NCBI GenBank assembly: GCA_004794655.1
Contig: SMMW01000001.1
Coordinates: 18,678,501-18,742,500, forward strand
DNA: 64,000 bases
Direction: 5' to 3'
Origin: Marisa cornuarietis
Lineage: Eukaryota > Mollusca > Gastropoda > Architaenioglossa > Ampullariidae
Below, piece by piece: positions 24,530-37,284 of the stretch. The position numbers were made by a program, and so were the translations under genes. Numbering within the stretch: position 1 is the first letter of the stretch; each line of letters begins with the position of its first letter. The notes below the pieces were generated by a model, which was not told where the DNA came from, did not search any database, and saw nothing but the letters and a program-made list of their open reading frames with translations.

Positions 24530-24778
24530 CTTCTACTTTCTCTGGGGTGAACATCTCTCTTTAGGTCTGCATGTATTAACCTCTCTTTAATTAGACAAAA
24601 AAAAAAAAAAAGATTCTGCAGCTGCTTCTTTTCCTTCGCTATGGCCCCACATTGCCACCGATGCCCCTTTTTTTTCAAACTGTGTATAGGTTCAAAGCCT
24701 TCAGATCTGGCCCCAGAACCCACTTCTACTTTCTCTGGAGTTAACTTCTCTCTTTAGGTCTGTTTGTGTTAACCTCTT
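24530..24778. repeat. ~55-bp direct repeat flanking a 135-bp spacer
   Basis: The segment cttctactttctctgg, tctctctttaggtctg, ttaacctct occurs at 24530-24586 and again at 24723-24778 with a few substitutions. The spacer begins with A14 and contains a minus-strand open frame without homology that I recognise. The layout could be two repeat units or the ends of a small element. Confidence 0.6.
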
Positions 24779-24875
24779 ATCTTTCATGATCAAGCAAACT
24801 CTTCTTTATCGCTTGTTGACTGTCGGTCCGTCTTATTTGTAGTCTTTTGTGTACAACGCATGAAGCTCATCTTCT

Positions 24876-24876
<1 letters not shown>

Positions 24877-24967
<91 letters not shown>
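24877..24967. repeat. (GAC)n(GAT)n trinucleotide microsatellite
   Basis: About ten GAC units followed by about twenty GAT units. It creates opposing poly-Asp and poly-His/Arg open frames that are artefacts, not genes. Confidence 0.95.
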
Positions 24968-24969
<2 letters not shown>

Positions 24970-25713
24970 AAACGAAGAAATTATTATTATTTATTTCTGA
25001 CAACAAACGTTTACATTTATAAGTATACGTTTTCAAAGAGGAACAAGACCCTTGCCGTGTATATTCATGAGGGTCATCTATCATTTTTGTTTTGCGCTAT
25101 AATATACATGTATGTGAATCACAGTATTAATTATATACACAAATACACTGCAGCATGCCATAGTGTGTGTGCATGTATATATATACATATACAGTTTGAC
25201 ATATGTGTGTGGTTTTTGGTCAGTGACACTACACGTGTAAAGAGGCGGACGGCCACCGCTAGTTGTCAGATTTGGCGGGACTTTGTTTTGGCTCTCGAAG
25301 TACATCGGTACAGTTGAAAAAGGTGCTCGGCGGTTATTGGGTAGGGCTCAAGTTACAAATCGCTCCGAACGTGGGAAGTTTAGCTGGCGAGGGGGAGACA
25401 GAGGGCAGAGAGCTGACACAGACAAAGAAGAGATAGAAGGATAGAAGAAGACGAGAAAAGACGTGCCTGACTTCGAGCTTCCCTGACGACGCAACGCAGC
25501 CGTGGCCATTACAACGTACGTTACCAGCCGGTGGAATAAAAGGTTGCAGACTTGCTGACTGTTCCTGGTTATTTTGGAGTGGGTGTTGAAAGTTTGCTGA
25601 GACACACCAAAAATGCCTCACCACTCGGTTACACACTTTTAGCACAGCCCCAGACTCCAGCTTATGTCCTTCTTCACAGATTTGTCAAACCTGCCCTTAA
25701 GTCGGTCTGCTTA

Positions 25714-27240
25714 AAGGACAAACCGAGCGCAACATTATTTCTTTATGATCGGGTTACTTTCGTTTTAAAATAATAATTCCCAAACTATGTGTACAAGATA
25801 TAAGCCTTCAAACATCGACATTCTCACCTGCAACTAGGAAAGCGGGAGAAAACTACTCTCCTATGCTGAAGGCTCTCTTACGCACTCGAAGTATTTGTAA
25901 CATGGCGAGTGTGAGTCTTCAAGTCAAATGAAAAAACATCGCTCAGGTTGTCTGTTCAAGAAGCGATTTTTTTTTTGCCAAAAATGGAATACAGCCCTAC
26001 AGATTGGAACTTTATTTAGAAGCTTTGAATGAAGTTAATAAATAATTAAATGGTCCAAACTGATTTCATTCAACAGACTAGTAAGTCAATCAGATGAAAA
26101 TTTAATAGGCAACAATCACCGTCATTACAGTCTACATGGTATTATTACTGATTGTCTGTTACAAAGTGGGAGCATTTGAGTTAATTTTCCCGTGTGTATT
26201 ATTGTTAATAAAATGTAAACACGTTTCAAAAGTGTTTACCTAAGAGAAACTCCTGTAATTTTTTTTTTAATTTGATGGTTTCAAGCATTGCATTTTTATT
26301 TTATAGTTACAACTGACTGTGGATAAGGATTTTTTTACAATTAAAAATATCATGACAGTTTGAAACATGTTTATTGACGTAAAAACTTATTTCTTCTTCA
26401 TTTAGCTGCATGCAGAATTTTCTATTTACTAACTGATACACGCCCGTGTTCCCGTTTAAGCTCCTTATGTTTATCACCCTCAATTTTATTTTTCCTTTTT
26501 TAGCTGTTTCGAGCACGCACATCAAGAGTACCCTCACACTGTCAGTTGTTTTTAGCATTATGCTGGATAAAGATACGACTGATTATGATGTGTTTGTGAC
26601 TGTCACACGATGTTACTTGTAGACCAGACGGTGTAGAAACCGTCGATGTTGTATATCTGGTACTTCATCTACCCGCAATCGTAGTTGTTTTAACAGCTCG
26701 TGCTTCTATATAGTAAGCAATACTGTAGGAATAAGATTTCTTAGTTTTACTGAAAGTCCAAGACTTGCTTGTACTGTATAAGTGTCTGGATAACAATCGA
26801 TTTTGAAATGTTTCGAGCAAATTCTTGAGTGCGGTGTGAGGACGAAGTTCGCACAGCCCGTTTGAACAAAGCAGAGATCTATTTATGCACATCTCTGAAC
26901 AAAGTTAATCCACTGGCGTTTGCTGCCATTATCTTTAGGATTTCCTTAATGAGTACAAACTCCATCTGAATGTCGACAAGAACATTCAGCAACAGCACAA
27001 TATGTCCTGGTCAGTTTTCTTTTACCGAGGATTGCATCTTTTCTCTTCGACTTCAGGTCGTGCAGACCGGGCTATTTTTAGAAATACTTCCGTTTCTTCA
27101 CTTCTTGTTTTCTCGACAAATCCAGGAGTGCTTAAAAGAAAAATATGAATATAAAATCTTTTATGCCTCTTTGTCATAAAATACCACCGGAATATGTTTT
27201 TGTGATACCTTGTGCTCTGTTTCCAGCGATTTTTGCCAGG
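25714..27240 (+). mobile_element. Left copy of an inverted pair: putative non-autonomous DNA transposon, one end degraded
   Basis: From aaggacaa and gagcgcaacattatttcttt to about 27240 this matches the reverse complement of 35598-36996 along its whole length, for example atcgggttactttcgtttta, aatggtccaaac, ccactggcgtttg and cacaatatgtcctggtcag. No coding frame is conserved between copies. The 27240 end lacks the clear terminal repeat seen in the right copy. Confidence 0.75.
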
Positions 27241-29060
27241 CCAGGCGGATAGACGAGAATCTCTAGTTTATATTGACAGATGAATAGAAGTCTGTCTGGA
27301 AGTTTCACGCAGACTCATAGAAGAGATCTCCTTGGGAATAAGCTCACTTCATTCTGACATATTAAGACTGCCTTACCTACTTTCCACTGATAATACTGTA
27401 TACGCTTTATTCCACACATCCCTGAAGGACGACAACCTAATATCAAACAAGAACTGCATTATAAATGATCACTGAATAAAATGTGCATAAGTTATTCGCC
27501 GATCAGATGTAAGTGAACAACGAGTGTAGGGTTAAAAAAAATCGAGCTAGGTGAGCAGGGAACGTTCCTCTTTCTTTGTTTACACGCTATCATTGATGAT
27601 CAGAGATTTTCTACCCTTATGACAATGCACACGGATCTGGCACACAAAGTATTGGAAATATCATTCAGATCTCTATCCACAAGCATAGAGGTTTCAGGGT
27701 ACGACGTATTTGGAAAAGGTTGTGAGGTCAAAAGACGCCATCTCGGTAGTACGATTTGCAAAAATAAATGTCAAACAATGGGTGTATAGAGTTTGATTGC
27801 CGAGATCAATGAATATGTTGTAGCCGAGACATCCTCAGACGCCATTTTAATAACTGACACCAATTGACCAGATTACTGTTCTGTAATGAGCTTGTCATCC
27901 TGATATTAATTGCCGATTTTCCTAATGACTTAAGGCAGTAAGGGAGCTAATGATTCAAATAGCAGGTAAATATTATGAACAATTATAGCAGGGAGTTTTT
28001 ATAACGAGGTTCGACTGAACATTCGCAAGACAGCTGGGCGCACAGCTTCACCCAGGTCAGCGTCGATCTTTTTTTTCAGATCAAATCTCGACGTGACGCC
28101 GATTTTGTTGCGGGAACGTTAGTTCATATAGCGGATAAAGCAAAATTTTAAAAAATTTCAGCAGGAAATTGAAAAGCAGGAGCTCGGATGGTGAGGTTCG
28201 ACTGCGTAATGTAAATAGACTGGGAAAAACAGCTGTAGATCTGGCAGTAGTATGAATCACCCAGTGCATATTAGCACGGATCTATGATATACCTCGCAAT
28301 ATGAAGAGCTTAGCTCCCTTAAGAGTTCAATAAATCGAGCTTAGTACCCTTAAAAAGTCGAACGTAGTCCCATTAAAAGTGCAATAAGTCGAGCGTAGTC
28401 CCCTTAAAAGTGCAATAACTCTTACAGAATTAAGAGTTACCTTCCCTAGACAGAGTAGACCCCCGCCCCCATCATCGCAAGTATCTTGTACAAAAGGAGA
28501 AAAATATTTAACATTTTATCACATATTTCATTATATACTGTACTGTATGTGTAGTTGAAAGACTCAAAATAATGACGCAAGTGAAAAAGAGATAAGAAGA
28601 CGTTGATAAATTGATCGGAGAGATATCGTAAAAGTTTGACACTCCCAACCTACGAAGACACACTGACGCGAGCACACTAAGCTACAAAGGAACAGGAGCC
28701 AGGATTTAATTTAAACCGACGGGCAAGCTGTCACAACTTTCTAATCAATTTCTTGACTGTAAAACGTCACCAGACTCACCCTGGCCGTCTACACGAAAAG
28801 TTGAACACGTCAAGACTCGCTGTGTCATTTTTCGTCCTTAGGCAGACGACATCTGAGAGGCCCAGACAGTAATTTTTAATATCGTATTCCATTTCTCATT
28901 TCTCCAAAGTGAAACTGGATGCAAAATCTACGTGGAGATTTAAATTATTTTCAGACCTAGCTAGTATATTTCAAGAAAACAACAAAAAGTGTGATCGATG
29001 TATATAAAATCCGTAGTTTTTCACTGTAATGAGGCGAAAGACGATCCACTCGACACGATG
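27241..29060. other. Intergenic, 5' flank of the FReD gene, with a short tandem repeat
   Basis: AT-rich sequence with no recognised gene. About 28305-28412 holds four diverged units of roughly 22-31 bp sharing gagcktagtccccttaa and aagtgcaataagtc. The motif gaggttcgactg occurs twice (about 28008 and 28192). Confidence 0.4.
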
Positions 29061-29072
29061 CGGGAAGACGCT

Positions 29073-29078
29073 TATAAA
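29073..29078 (+). promoter_or_regulatory. TATA box of the FReD gene
   Basis: TATAAA within cttataaagc, about 228 bp before the first ATG (29301). No other ATG lies between the expected start site (about 29100) and 29301, which supports the start choice. The housekeeping genes in the window lack such a box. Confidence 0.55.
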
Positions 29079-29300
29079 GCTCGTGCTAGCCAGGAAGAGG
29101 GGAACGGTGACATTCAGCAAGACAATATCATCAAGCCTCGGATAAACTACTGCGGGATTTGTGCACGGCAGTGAAACAAGTTACGTCTTCCTGCAACATT
29201 CGACTTTTTCCCTGCAATAAAAAACTGCGCCGTGTTAAGTGTCGTGCGCACAAATTGATTTGGTGATCCCTAACTTCATCTGGACGAAGAGCTCGATACG

Positions 29301-29473
29301 ATGGCGACCCATTTTGTACGTGTTCTAATGTTCCTCGCCAGCATAGTGTGGGACTATCCCGTGGCAAGGTGAGAAATAAACGGTGTATTTTGTCAATTCA
29401 GCCTCTATGGCCATCTTTACTAGTCAAGTATTGTAGTCACACTCGTGTCCCTGATTGCAATTGTCTCAAAGCA

Positions 29474-29507
<34 letters not shown>

Positions 29508-32500
29508 ATAACACAGAGCAAACCGTTTTTAACAGTTTGTGAGAGACGGCCATGTGTCCTGCTGGTGCTCTTTGCGCGTGTTCATCCATCAAACCATTGT
29601 AAACAAACGGCGCCTAGTATAACTAAACGGTTTGAACTTTTATTTGTTTTCTCAGAGTATGCAGAACAAACTTAAACAGAGCACAACAAAAGACCAAACA
29701 GTGTTATAAATTAACAGTGCATGTCCTTATGTACCACTGGGCTACAACCTTTTTTTTATGCAGTTGTAGTTTAGATGGTAAGCACCTACTTGTGGTATAT
29801 AAAAGTTCATTTTTAAGAGAACTGATGAAATAACGAGTGATTCAAGAAAAAAATCTTTTTGAACAACTAGTTTAGATAGCGGAACATATATTTTATTCTT
29901 ATGACATTATAGAATTTGGGCATATATAAACGGGCAAGAACTATTCATATTTCCTGAAGGAAGAGAGAGGGAGAAGGACCGACGATGGGGATGAAAACAG
30001 CAGCAACAAAAACAAGTGTGTTCTTGAAACAATAAAAGTATTGCAAATGTTCCCTCTGTCCTCAAGATCAGTACAATTTAGGTAAAGTACATTATGCTAC
30101 GACAGCTACGTGGTAACTGCGTCAGTCGTTTCACTCTCCTTGTTTGCTGCAGAGCCCAGAAGGCGGGACAGCTGTGCGACCTTGACCTGTGGTACATGGA
30201 CATGGCGGCAGAGGGCGCTTTCGACGGCGACCTTCGTCAAGAGCAGCACTCGGTCAAGGAGCGGATCGAGGCGCTGATTGCTCGACACCGCAGCCAGCCC
30301 AGCGGCGGCCGCATCAGCTGCTCCACTCTCGCCACCTTCGAGAACATTCTGTTCAACAGCCGGAGTGACAGAGCAGCACAACGACCTAGCAACGCCGGCA
30401 GCCTTCCCCATGAATCTGACAGAAGCTCGCGTAAAACGAACATTAACTTGTCTGAGACTAGTAGTAATCCTCGGGATTCGAATCCAGAGGCGCTTGAAGG
30501 AGGCTATCTGACAAAAGACATGAATGGACACGTTGGTGTTGAGCGAGACACAATAAGATTATCAAGCGACAAGAAAATGGCACAGACACGCGTGCACCTT
30601 GATAAGATGTACACCGAGGAAGATGACCAAAAGTCTTCACTAAAGGACCCGGATATGGCAACAGAAAGAAAAGATCCAGTGACGACTTCTTTAAGAGATG
30701 ATTTGATGAGGGAAGAACGAGATCCTGGATCATCAGCGGGAGAGAAGACGAGAGTGTCTGAGCTGGTCGCATTCGGTGGCAAGTCCATGCATGAGACTCT
30801 CACCTCTCCATCAGATGGCACTAATGTAGACGTGAGTTTGGGTAGGGAAACGTCGGTGGCGGTCGAGTTCGACGGGGATGGAAGTGTCGACACAGATGAC
30901 GCAGCCATGGACACGTCGTCATCAGGTGAGGTGCAAAGTCACGTGAAAAAGTCACAGCCAGAAGGAGCAGTAGGTGGAGAGCAGGCAGATTCCGGCGCTA
31001 CCTCGCTCACAGCGCCCGAAAGGTCGTCGGCAGACGACACGAGCAAAGAGGAGGAGAAGGAGAAGGCGAAAAGCACTCGGGCAGAATTCATGTGCGAACA
31101 TAACTGCTCGTCAGCTACCGAAGCCAACGGAGAAGAAACAGCCAATAAGATCGTGGCAGAATCTTTTCAAGAACGAATGACGACCAAGCCAAAGACCTCA
31201 GTGGGCGGTATTTCCCAGGTCTCCTCATCTCAGGAATCCTCATCGACAAAACGAAAGCGACGAGATAGCGAATTACGTCCCTTGTGGACTTGCCAGTACC
31301 TTCAACACATCAAGTGTTTTGTACATGAACACTTCTTTCGTGCTATAGAATTTCCACCCTCCAACACCAGATCTGGACACAGACGGGTGAATGTCTGGAT
31401 GGTGTGTACGTGTCCACGTACGGTTCGGAACAAAGGAAAACAAAGCAGCAAAAGCAGACCATATGTTTGTCAGTATTATGAGATCATGGAAAGTCTACTT
31501 GGAGATTTACCTTCTAACTTTACAGTTTTGAAACGCAAACCTGCATCCACTTCAACAACCAGACAGAGCGACCTTCTAGGAGTGTGTTCTTCCATGGGGT
31601 TATTTTTTCCAGTAGCACACCAGTGCCTTGTCGATTATCAGGGTGACGATGTCAATGCTATACGCACAAATCACGATTTTAAAGACAATGAAACAAAGTC
31701 TTCTATGATGGGGGATGAGATTTTGATTTCAGGTGAGGAAGCTATAACAAACAACGACATGCAGTCGTATGATATGACGTTATCAGAGCTGAATCTGATG
31801 CGAGACGTTGATGTGTTATCAAGTGGTACTGTAGCAGCAGATGACTCAGGTGTAGTAAATACCGTGCAGAATACGCTGAGGTCGGATAGTAAAGACACCA
31901 CACGCGATACAGCTACTTCAGGTGCTATTGACGCGCTGCCGTCGGCTAGTGCGAGAATTATTGGTGACACCGATGAATCGGCTGGGATGGACAAGGAATC
32001 GTTTATTTACCTGGTGCAAACAAACGGTGGCTATGTCGACTGTATCTCAAGCAGCTTATACGTGTTTGAACTATGGCGAGCAGTCAAACGAAAAGCAACT
32101 TCAAGGTTGGATGACACGAGAGAAACAGAAGAGGCCGATGATATTTCGGACGAAAATGAGGATGTACCGAAAGGGACCTCGCTTTCTGAGTTTTCAGATG
32201 ACGATGATGAATCTATCCTTCCTGAGACAAAGACGCCAATTAAAAGAAAAGCATCGATGGGAGTTAAGAGGGAAGTTGTCGAATCACCCGCAGGGTACAG
32301 CCAGGACACCACTTTTGATAAGAATAACGATAATAGTCTGGATGATACCGCTTATGCTATGGACGACACTCTTAACAAGAAAACTAATGACGACGATCGA
32401 TATTTTGTGAAAGGCGACGACGAACGTGAGGAAGGGCAAAACAAAAACAGTATTAATGACAAGAGGGAGTCAAGCAATTCCGAGGCACATCACCTGGAGC

Positions 32501-35500
32501 AACTGTTACACAGGCAGTCTTTAGAGCAGACGTCCAAAATTCAGTCTTTAGAGTTGATGATTATGAAACTGGAGAAGCAGGTGTTGACCCAAACCATGCA
32601 TGAGCAAAAGGAGCTGACTCGTCTGCTGCAGCTGGAGAACCAGATTATGCATCTGGAGAACAAGCTGTTGCGACTCAACCAAAGCCACGCCCTTCTTCAC
32701 GAAGAAAACGAGAAGATGAAATCCAGGCAAAGCCAATATCTCGCTCTCGAGCATAAGGCTGGCGACCAGAGTGGTCCCGGTCACCTTGGGTTGGCAGACG
32801 GTCGCGAAGGAAGCATGCACTTGCAACTGGTCTCGGCGCAACAGACAAAAGTGACAAGGCTGGGCAAGATGCTGAGGAGCCAGGCAGCCGTAGTCCACCG
32901 GCTACAGAGGCAGTATGACCAACTGGAGGGGCAGAGCAAAGCGCTGGAGCAGCTCGTCACCAGTCAGGCCCTTGTCTTGTCTCAAGCCACGTTTAAGCTG
33001 CAGGAACTGGCTGAGGAGAACTTGAAGATCCGAAAGAAAATCCTCGAGATGGGATCCAGGCAAGACCCGTCTTTGTCACCCTCTCGCGTTCTGGAGAAGA
33101 TAGAAGATCTGTTGCACAAGGGGTTCTCCTTGGCCAGTGCAGGTCGGTCTCCGAGTCAGTCTGAAATGTTAGCATCTCAACGGGAGAGTGAAGCAAGTCA
33201 GCCAGGAATTAAAGAAGCGAGAAGGAAGTGGTCAGATATTATGACACTATTACCTTTCTCCTCCAGAGCACGCACCGAGAGTAGGCAACGTAAATGCGAA
33301 GGAAATAAGGCCGCTAGGGTTTGTCTCTACTACGTCGCAATCGTAACTCAATGTCCTCCGTTCAGTGCGGTCACGTGGAGTAAATGTCCTTACTTAGCGG
33401 GAGAGATTTTCAGCGATGGACCGACAGGAACTTCTGAGGTTGCTAACACACGGAATCGCGTCATTGATACAAAAAGAGCGTCTGTCGGCGAGAGCACAAC
33501 AGCCACCGGCATACCTCCTCCCAAAGTCCTTCCGCACACAAAGCTAGGCTCCGAAGGGACAACTGGAGGGACGATATCTTTTGGGGGCGTCACTGTAGCG
33601 GGTCGAGAGGAAAAATTCAAGACAGATGACAGATGGGTTAAGAAATCGGAGTATCGCACTACTGGAGAGGACAAAATGTCAGGAAAGGCGCTTGAAAGAC
33701 TTGACTTACCACCAACTGTTTCTGTCCAAGATGCTCAAAGTCCTGGCAGGGTAGTTCAACCAGACATTGCTCCAAAAGACACCACAACAGGCCGCTTCGC
33801 TGATCAGGTGGAAACCCATGATGGAGAGGTTGTAGATGTCGTGGACATTCCGGAAATACAACCTCCGACGGTCTTGAGAATACTGAAAGCAGAGGCCCCA
33901 GGAGACTCCACCCGTTTTTCAAACAGGTTTGAAAAGCACGTAGAGAGTCATGTTCTTCCACGACCTGTGAGGGTAATTGATGGGGCGATGCAGGATGACG
34001 AAAATGCCGATGGAGCAGCTCGAGACGGTGACCCACGCAGAGGACAATCACCCTATTCGTTGGGTGACCCGGCCTCGTCAGCTCGTCTGGAGAAAGCGAT
34101 TGCCAATCAGGAGAGCGCGACGAAAGAGAGGACCAATCGCGATTCTGCAGCGACAGGCAAGGCCAGTGAAAACAAAATTCCTGGGGAACAGCTTCATCGG
34201 GGAGGGGAGCCGGCAATGGAACAGGTGAACAATCACGGGGAAATGGAAGCAGAAGAAATGGAGAAAAAGCTACTGGCCGCAGAAAGACGGATGCTGCTGT
34301 ACCCGTCTGTTGATAGCAGAAAACCTAGAGGTAACAATTTTGCTTTATTCTGCCTTATTTTCTGTCATTCTTTTAAACAAAAAATGAACGCATCATTCTA
34401 ACTGTAATTAATGATAAGACTCGCACTGTTATCATTATTGTGTGATGGGGATGGTGGTGGGAGTGTACCCTATCCTAGCACGTTGATGTCAGAGACATTG
34501 TCGACCTCACAAACTTGTTCCAAGAAAAAGCCTCTTTACACGAGTGCCTATATTCATCCATTCGTCTTTTCGTTTCTGTTTTATTTTTTCGTTGTTTTTT
34601 TTCTCTAAAGACTGTTATGACATCTTGATGAAGGCTGGTGGTCAACCTCGGAACGGAGCATACAAGGTATTTGTGGCCGGCCTTCACCTGTACGTCACTG
34701 TGTTCTGTGACATGAGGGGTGGCGGCTGGACACTGCTGCTGAGACGAGAGGATGGGTCAGTGGACTTCTACAGGGACTGGAAGGACTATAAGGAGGGCTT
34801 TGGAGGTTAGTGTAACTACTAGAGCTGAAAGGAATTATAAGGAGGGGTATTAGATTAGTGTCACTACAGTGACCAAAAGGGCTGTAAGGAGGTATCTGTA
34901 GATTAGCGTAACATCAGGGACTAGAAGTATTATAGAAGGGATCTGGATGTCAGTGTGGCTACAAGAATTAAAAGGAGGGCTACTAAGGTTAGTGTAGCAG
35001 CAGGTGCTGAAAAGACTATAAGGAGGACTTTGAAGGTGAGTGTAACTTCAGGGACTAGAAGAATTATAAGGAGGGATCTGGGTCCAGTTGCACAACTCGT
35101 TTCTAAACCTTAAAACTGTTCTAAAGAAGCAAAATCTTTTCTTAGCCATTTTGGTGCATTGCAGAAAAACATACAAAAGATTGTACTGACATGACGGAAA
35201 GACAAACTTAAACAACTTTATCTTTCTTAAAGTACTTTTAGTTTTAAAAATTCTAAAATTGTGGTGTGCACTTAAAACTAATTATCTAAAGAGAGTTAAG
35301 CCCTAAAAGTGTTTAAAATTAGAAATGTGCAACTGGCCCCTGGAAGTTGCAAGGTCACATCTGGTACACAACTTGAATATGTTTCAATAGGCCTATTTAT
35401 TACTCAACTTCGATGTAACATATTGCAACACGTCTGTGGGTCTATCAATATTTCACGCCATTTGTTCAAACCCTGACACTTCAAGCAGCTTATGTCCCTT

Positions 35501-37224
35501 GCATCAGAGTTCACGCTGTATTCATCTGTTATCTGCTCAACTTCTCACAGCTGATTTATGTACATAGAGATATGTGAATAAGGGAGGGTGGGCTTAAAAG
35601 ACAACAGGAGCGCTCAGCGAAAATGGCTGGAAATAAAGCACAAACTATCACAAAAAGATGTTTCGGTGGTATTTTATGACAAAGAGGCATGAAAGATTTT
35701 ATAATAACATTTTTCTCTTTAGCACACATGGATTTGTCGAGAAAACAGGAAGTGACGAAACGAACTTGAAAAAAAAATAGCGCCGTTTGCACAAGCTGAA
35801 GTCGAAGAGAAAAGATGCAATCTTCGTTAAAAGAAACTGACCAGGAGACATTGTGCTGTTCCTGAATGTTCTCTTCGACACTCAGATGGAGTTTGTACTC
35901 ATGAAGGAAATCATAAACATAATGGCAACAAACGCCAGTGGATTAACTTTGTTCAGAGCTGTGTTTATACAGATCTGTTTTGTTCAAACGTGCTGTGCGA
36001 ACTTCATCCCCACATCGTACTCAAGAATTTGCTCAAAACATTTCAAAATCGATTGTTATCCAGTTACTTATACAGTACAAGCATGTCTTGGACTTTCAGT
36101 AAAACGAATAAATCTTATTCATACAGCAGTGCTTACTATACAACAGCAGGATATGTTTAAAACAACTACGATTGCGGGTAGATGAAGCACCAGATATGCA
36201 ACATTGACAGTTTCTACACCAACTGGTCTACAAGTAACATCTTGTGGCAATCACAAACACAACATAATCAGTCGTATCTTTATGCAGCATAATGCTAAAA
36301 CAACTGACAGTGAGAGGGCACCATTGTTGTGCGTGATCGAAACAGCTAAAAAAGGAAAAAAAGAATTGAGGCTGATAAACACATTATAAGGAGCTTAAAC
36401 GGGAACACGTGCGTGTATCAGTAAGTAAATAGAAAATTTTGCATGCAGCTAAATGAGGAAGAAATAAGTTTTCACATCGATAAACATGTTTCAAACTATC
36501 ATTATATTTTTAATTGAAAAAAATCATTATCAGCAGTCAGTTGTAACTATTGTTGCCCATTAAATTTTGATCTGACTGACTTACCAGTCTGTTGAATGAA
36601 TTCCGTTTGGACCATTTAATTATTTTTTAACTTCAGTCGAAGCTTCTAAATAAAGTTCCAACCTGTAGTGCTGTATTCCAAATTCAGCTGTTTCATTTTT
36701 TTTCTTTTTTTGCAAACAAAATCGCTTCTTGAACACGACAACCTGAGCGATGTTTCTTCATTTGACTTGAAGACATATACACACTCGCTGTTACAAATAC
36801 TTCGATCACGTAAGAGAACCTCCAGTACAGAAGAGTACTGTTCCTGCCTTCCTAGTTGCAGGTGAGAATGCCGATGTTTGAAGGTTTATATCTTTAAAAT
36901 TAAGGATAATTATGTACTCATATTTTGGGAATTATTATTTTAAAACGAAAGTAACCCGATCATAAAGAAATAATGTTGCGCTCCTGTTGTCCTTCAAACT
37001 AGGAACACCATCTTTACAAAAAAAAAAAAATTCCAAGGACAGTAACTCGAAGAGCGAGGGATACAGCGTGTTGGAGTTAACTGAGCTTGAGAAGGCAGCA
37101 GAACAGCAGTAGTCGATATCGTTTTTGGGCAAGTGTTGTTAGTGATTTATGACGAAACTTTGAGGACAGGGTCGTTGTTTGGGGACTGAAATGCTAATTC
37201 ATATAATTAGTCGGATGCTTGCGC

Positions 37225-37284
<60 letters not shown>

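Noticed and set aside
24847..25317. Open frames with poly-Asp (+) and poly-His/Arg (-) runs
   Set aside because: Entirely produced by the (GAC)n(GAT)n microsatellite; no conserved flanking protein.
30094..30152. ATG at 30094 as the start of the giant FReD exon
   Set aside because: A polypyrimidine tract and ctgcag acceptor at 30152 plus an in-phase signal-peptide exon at 29301 make this stretch intronic.
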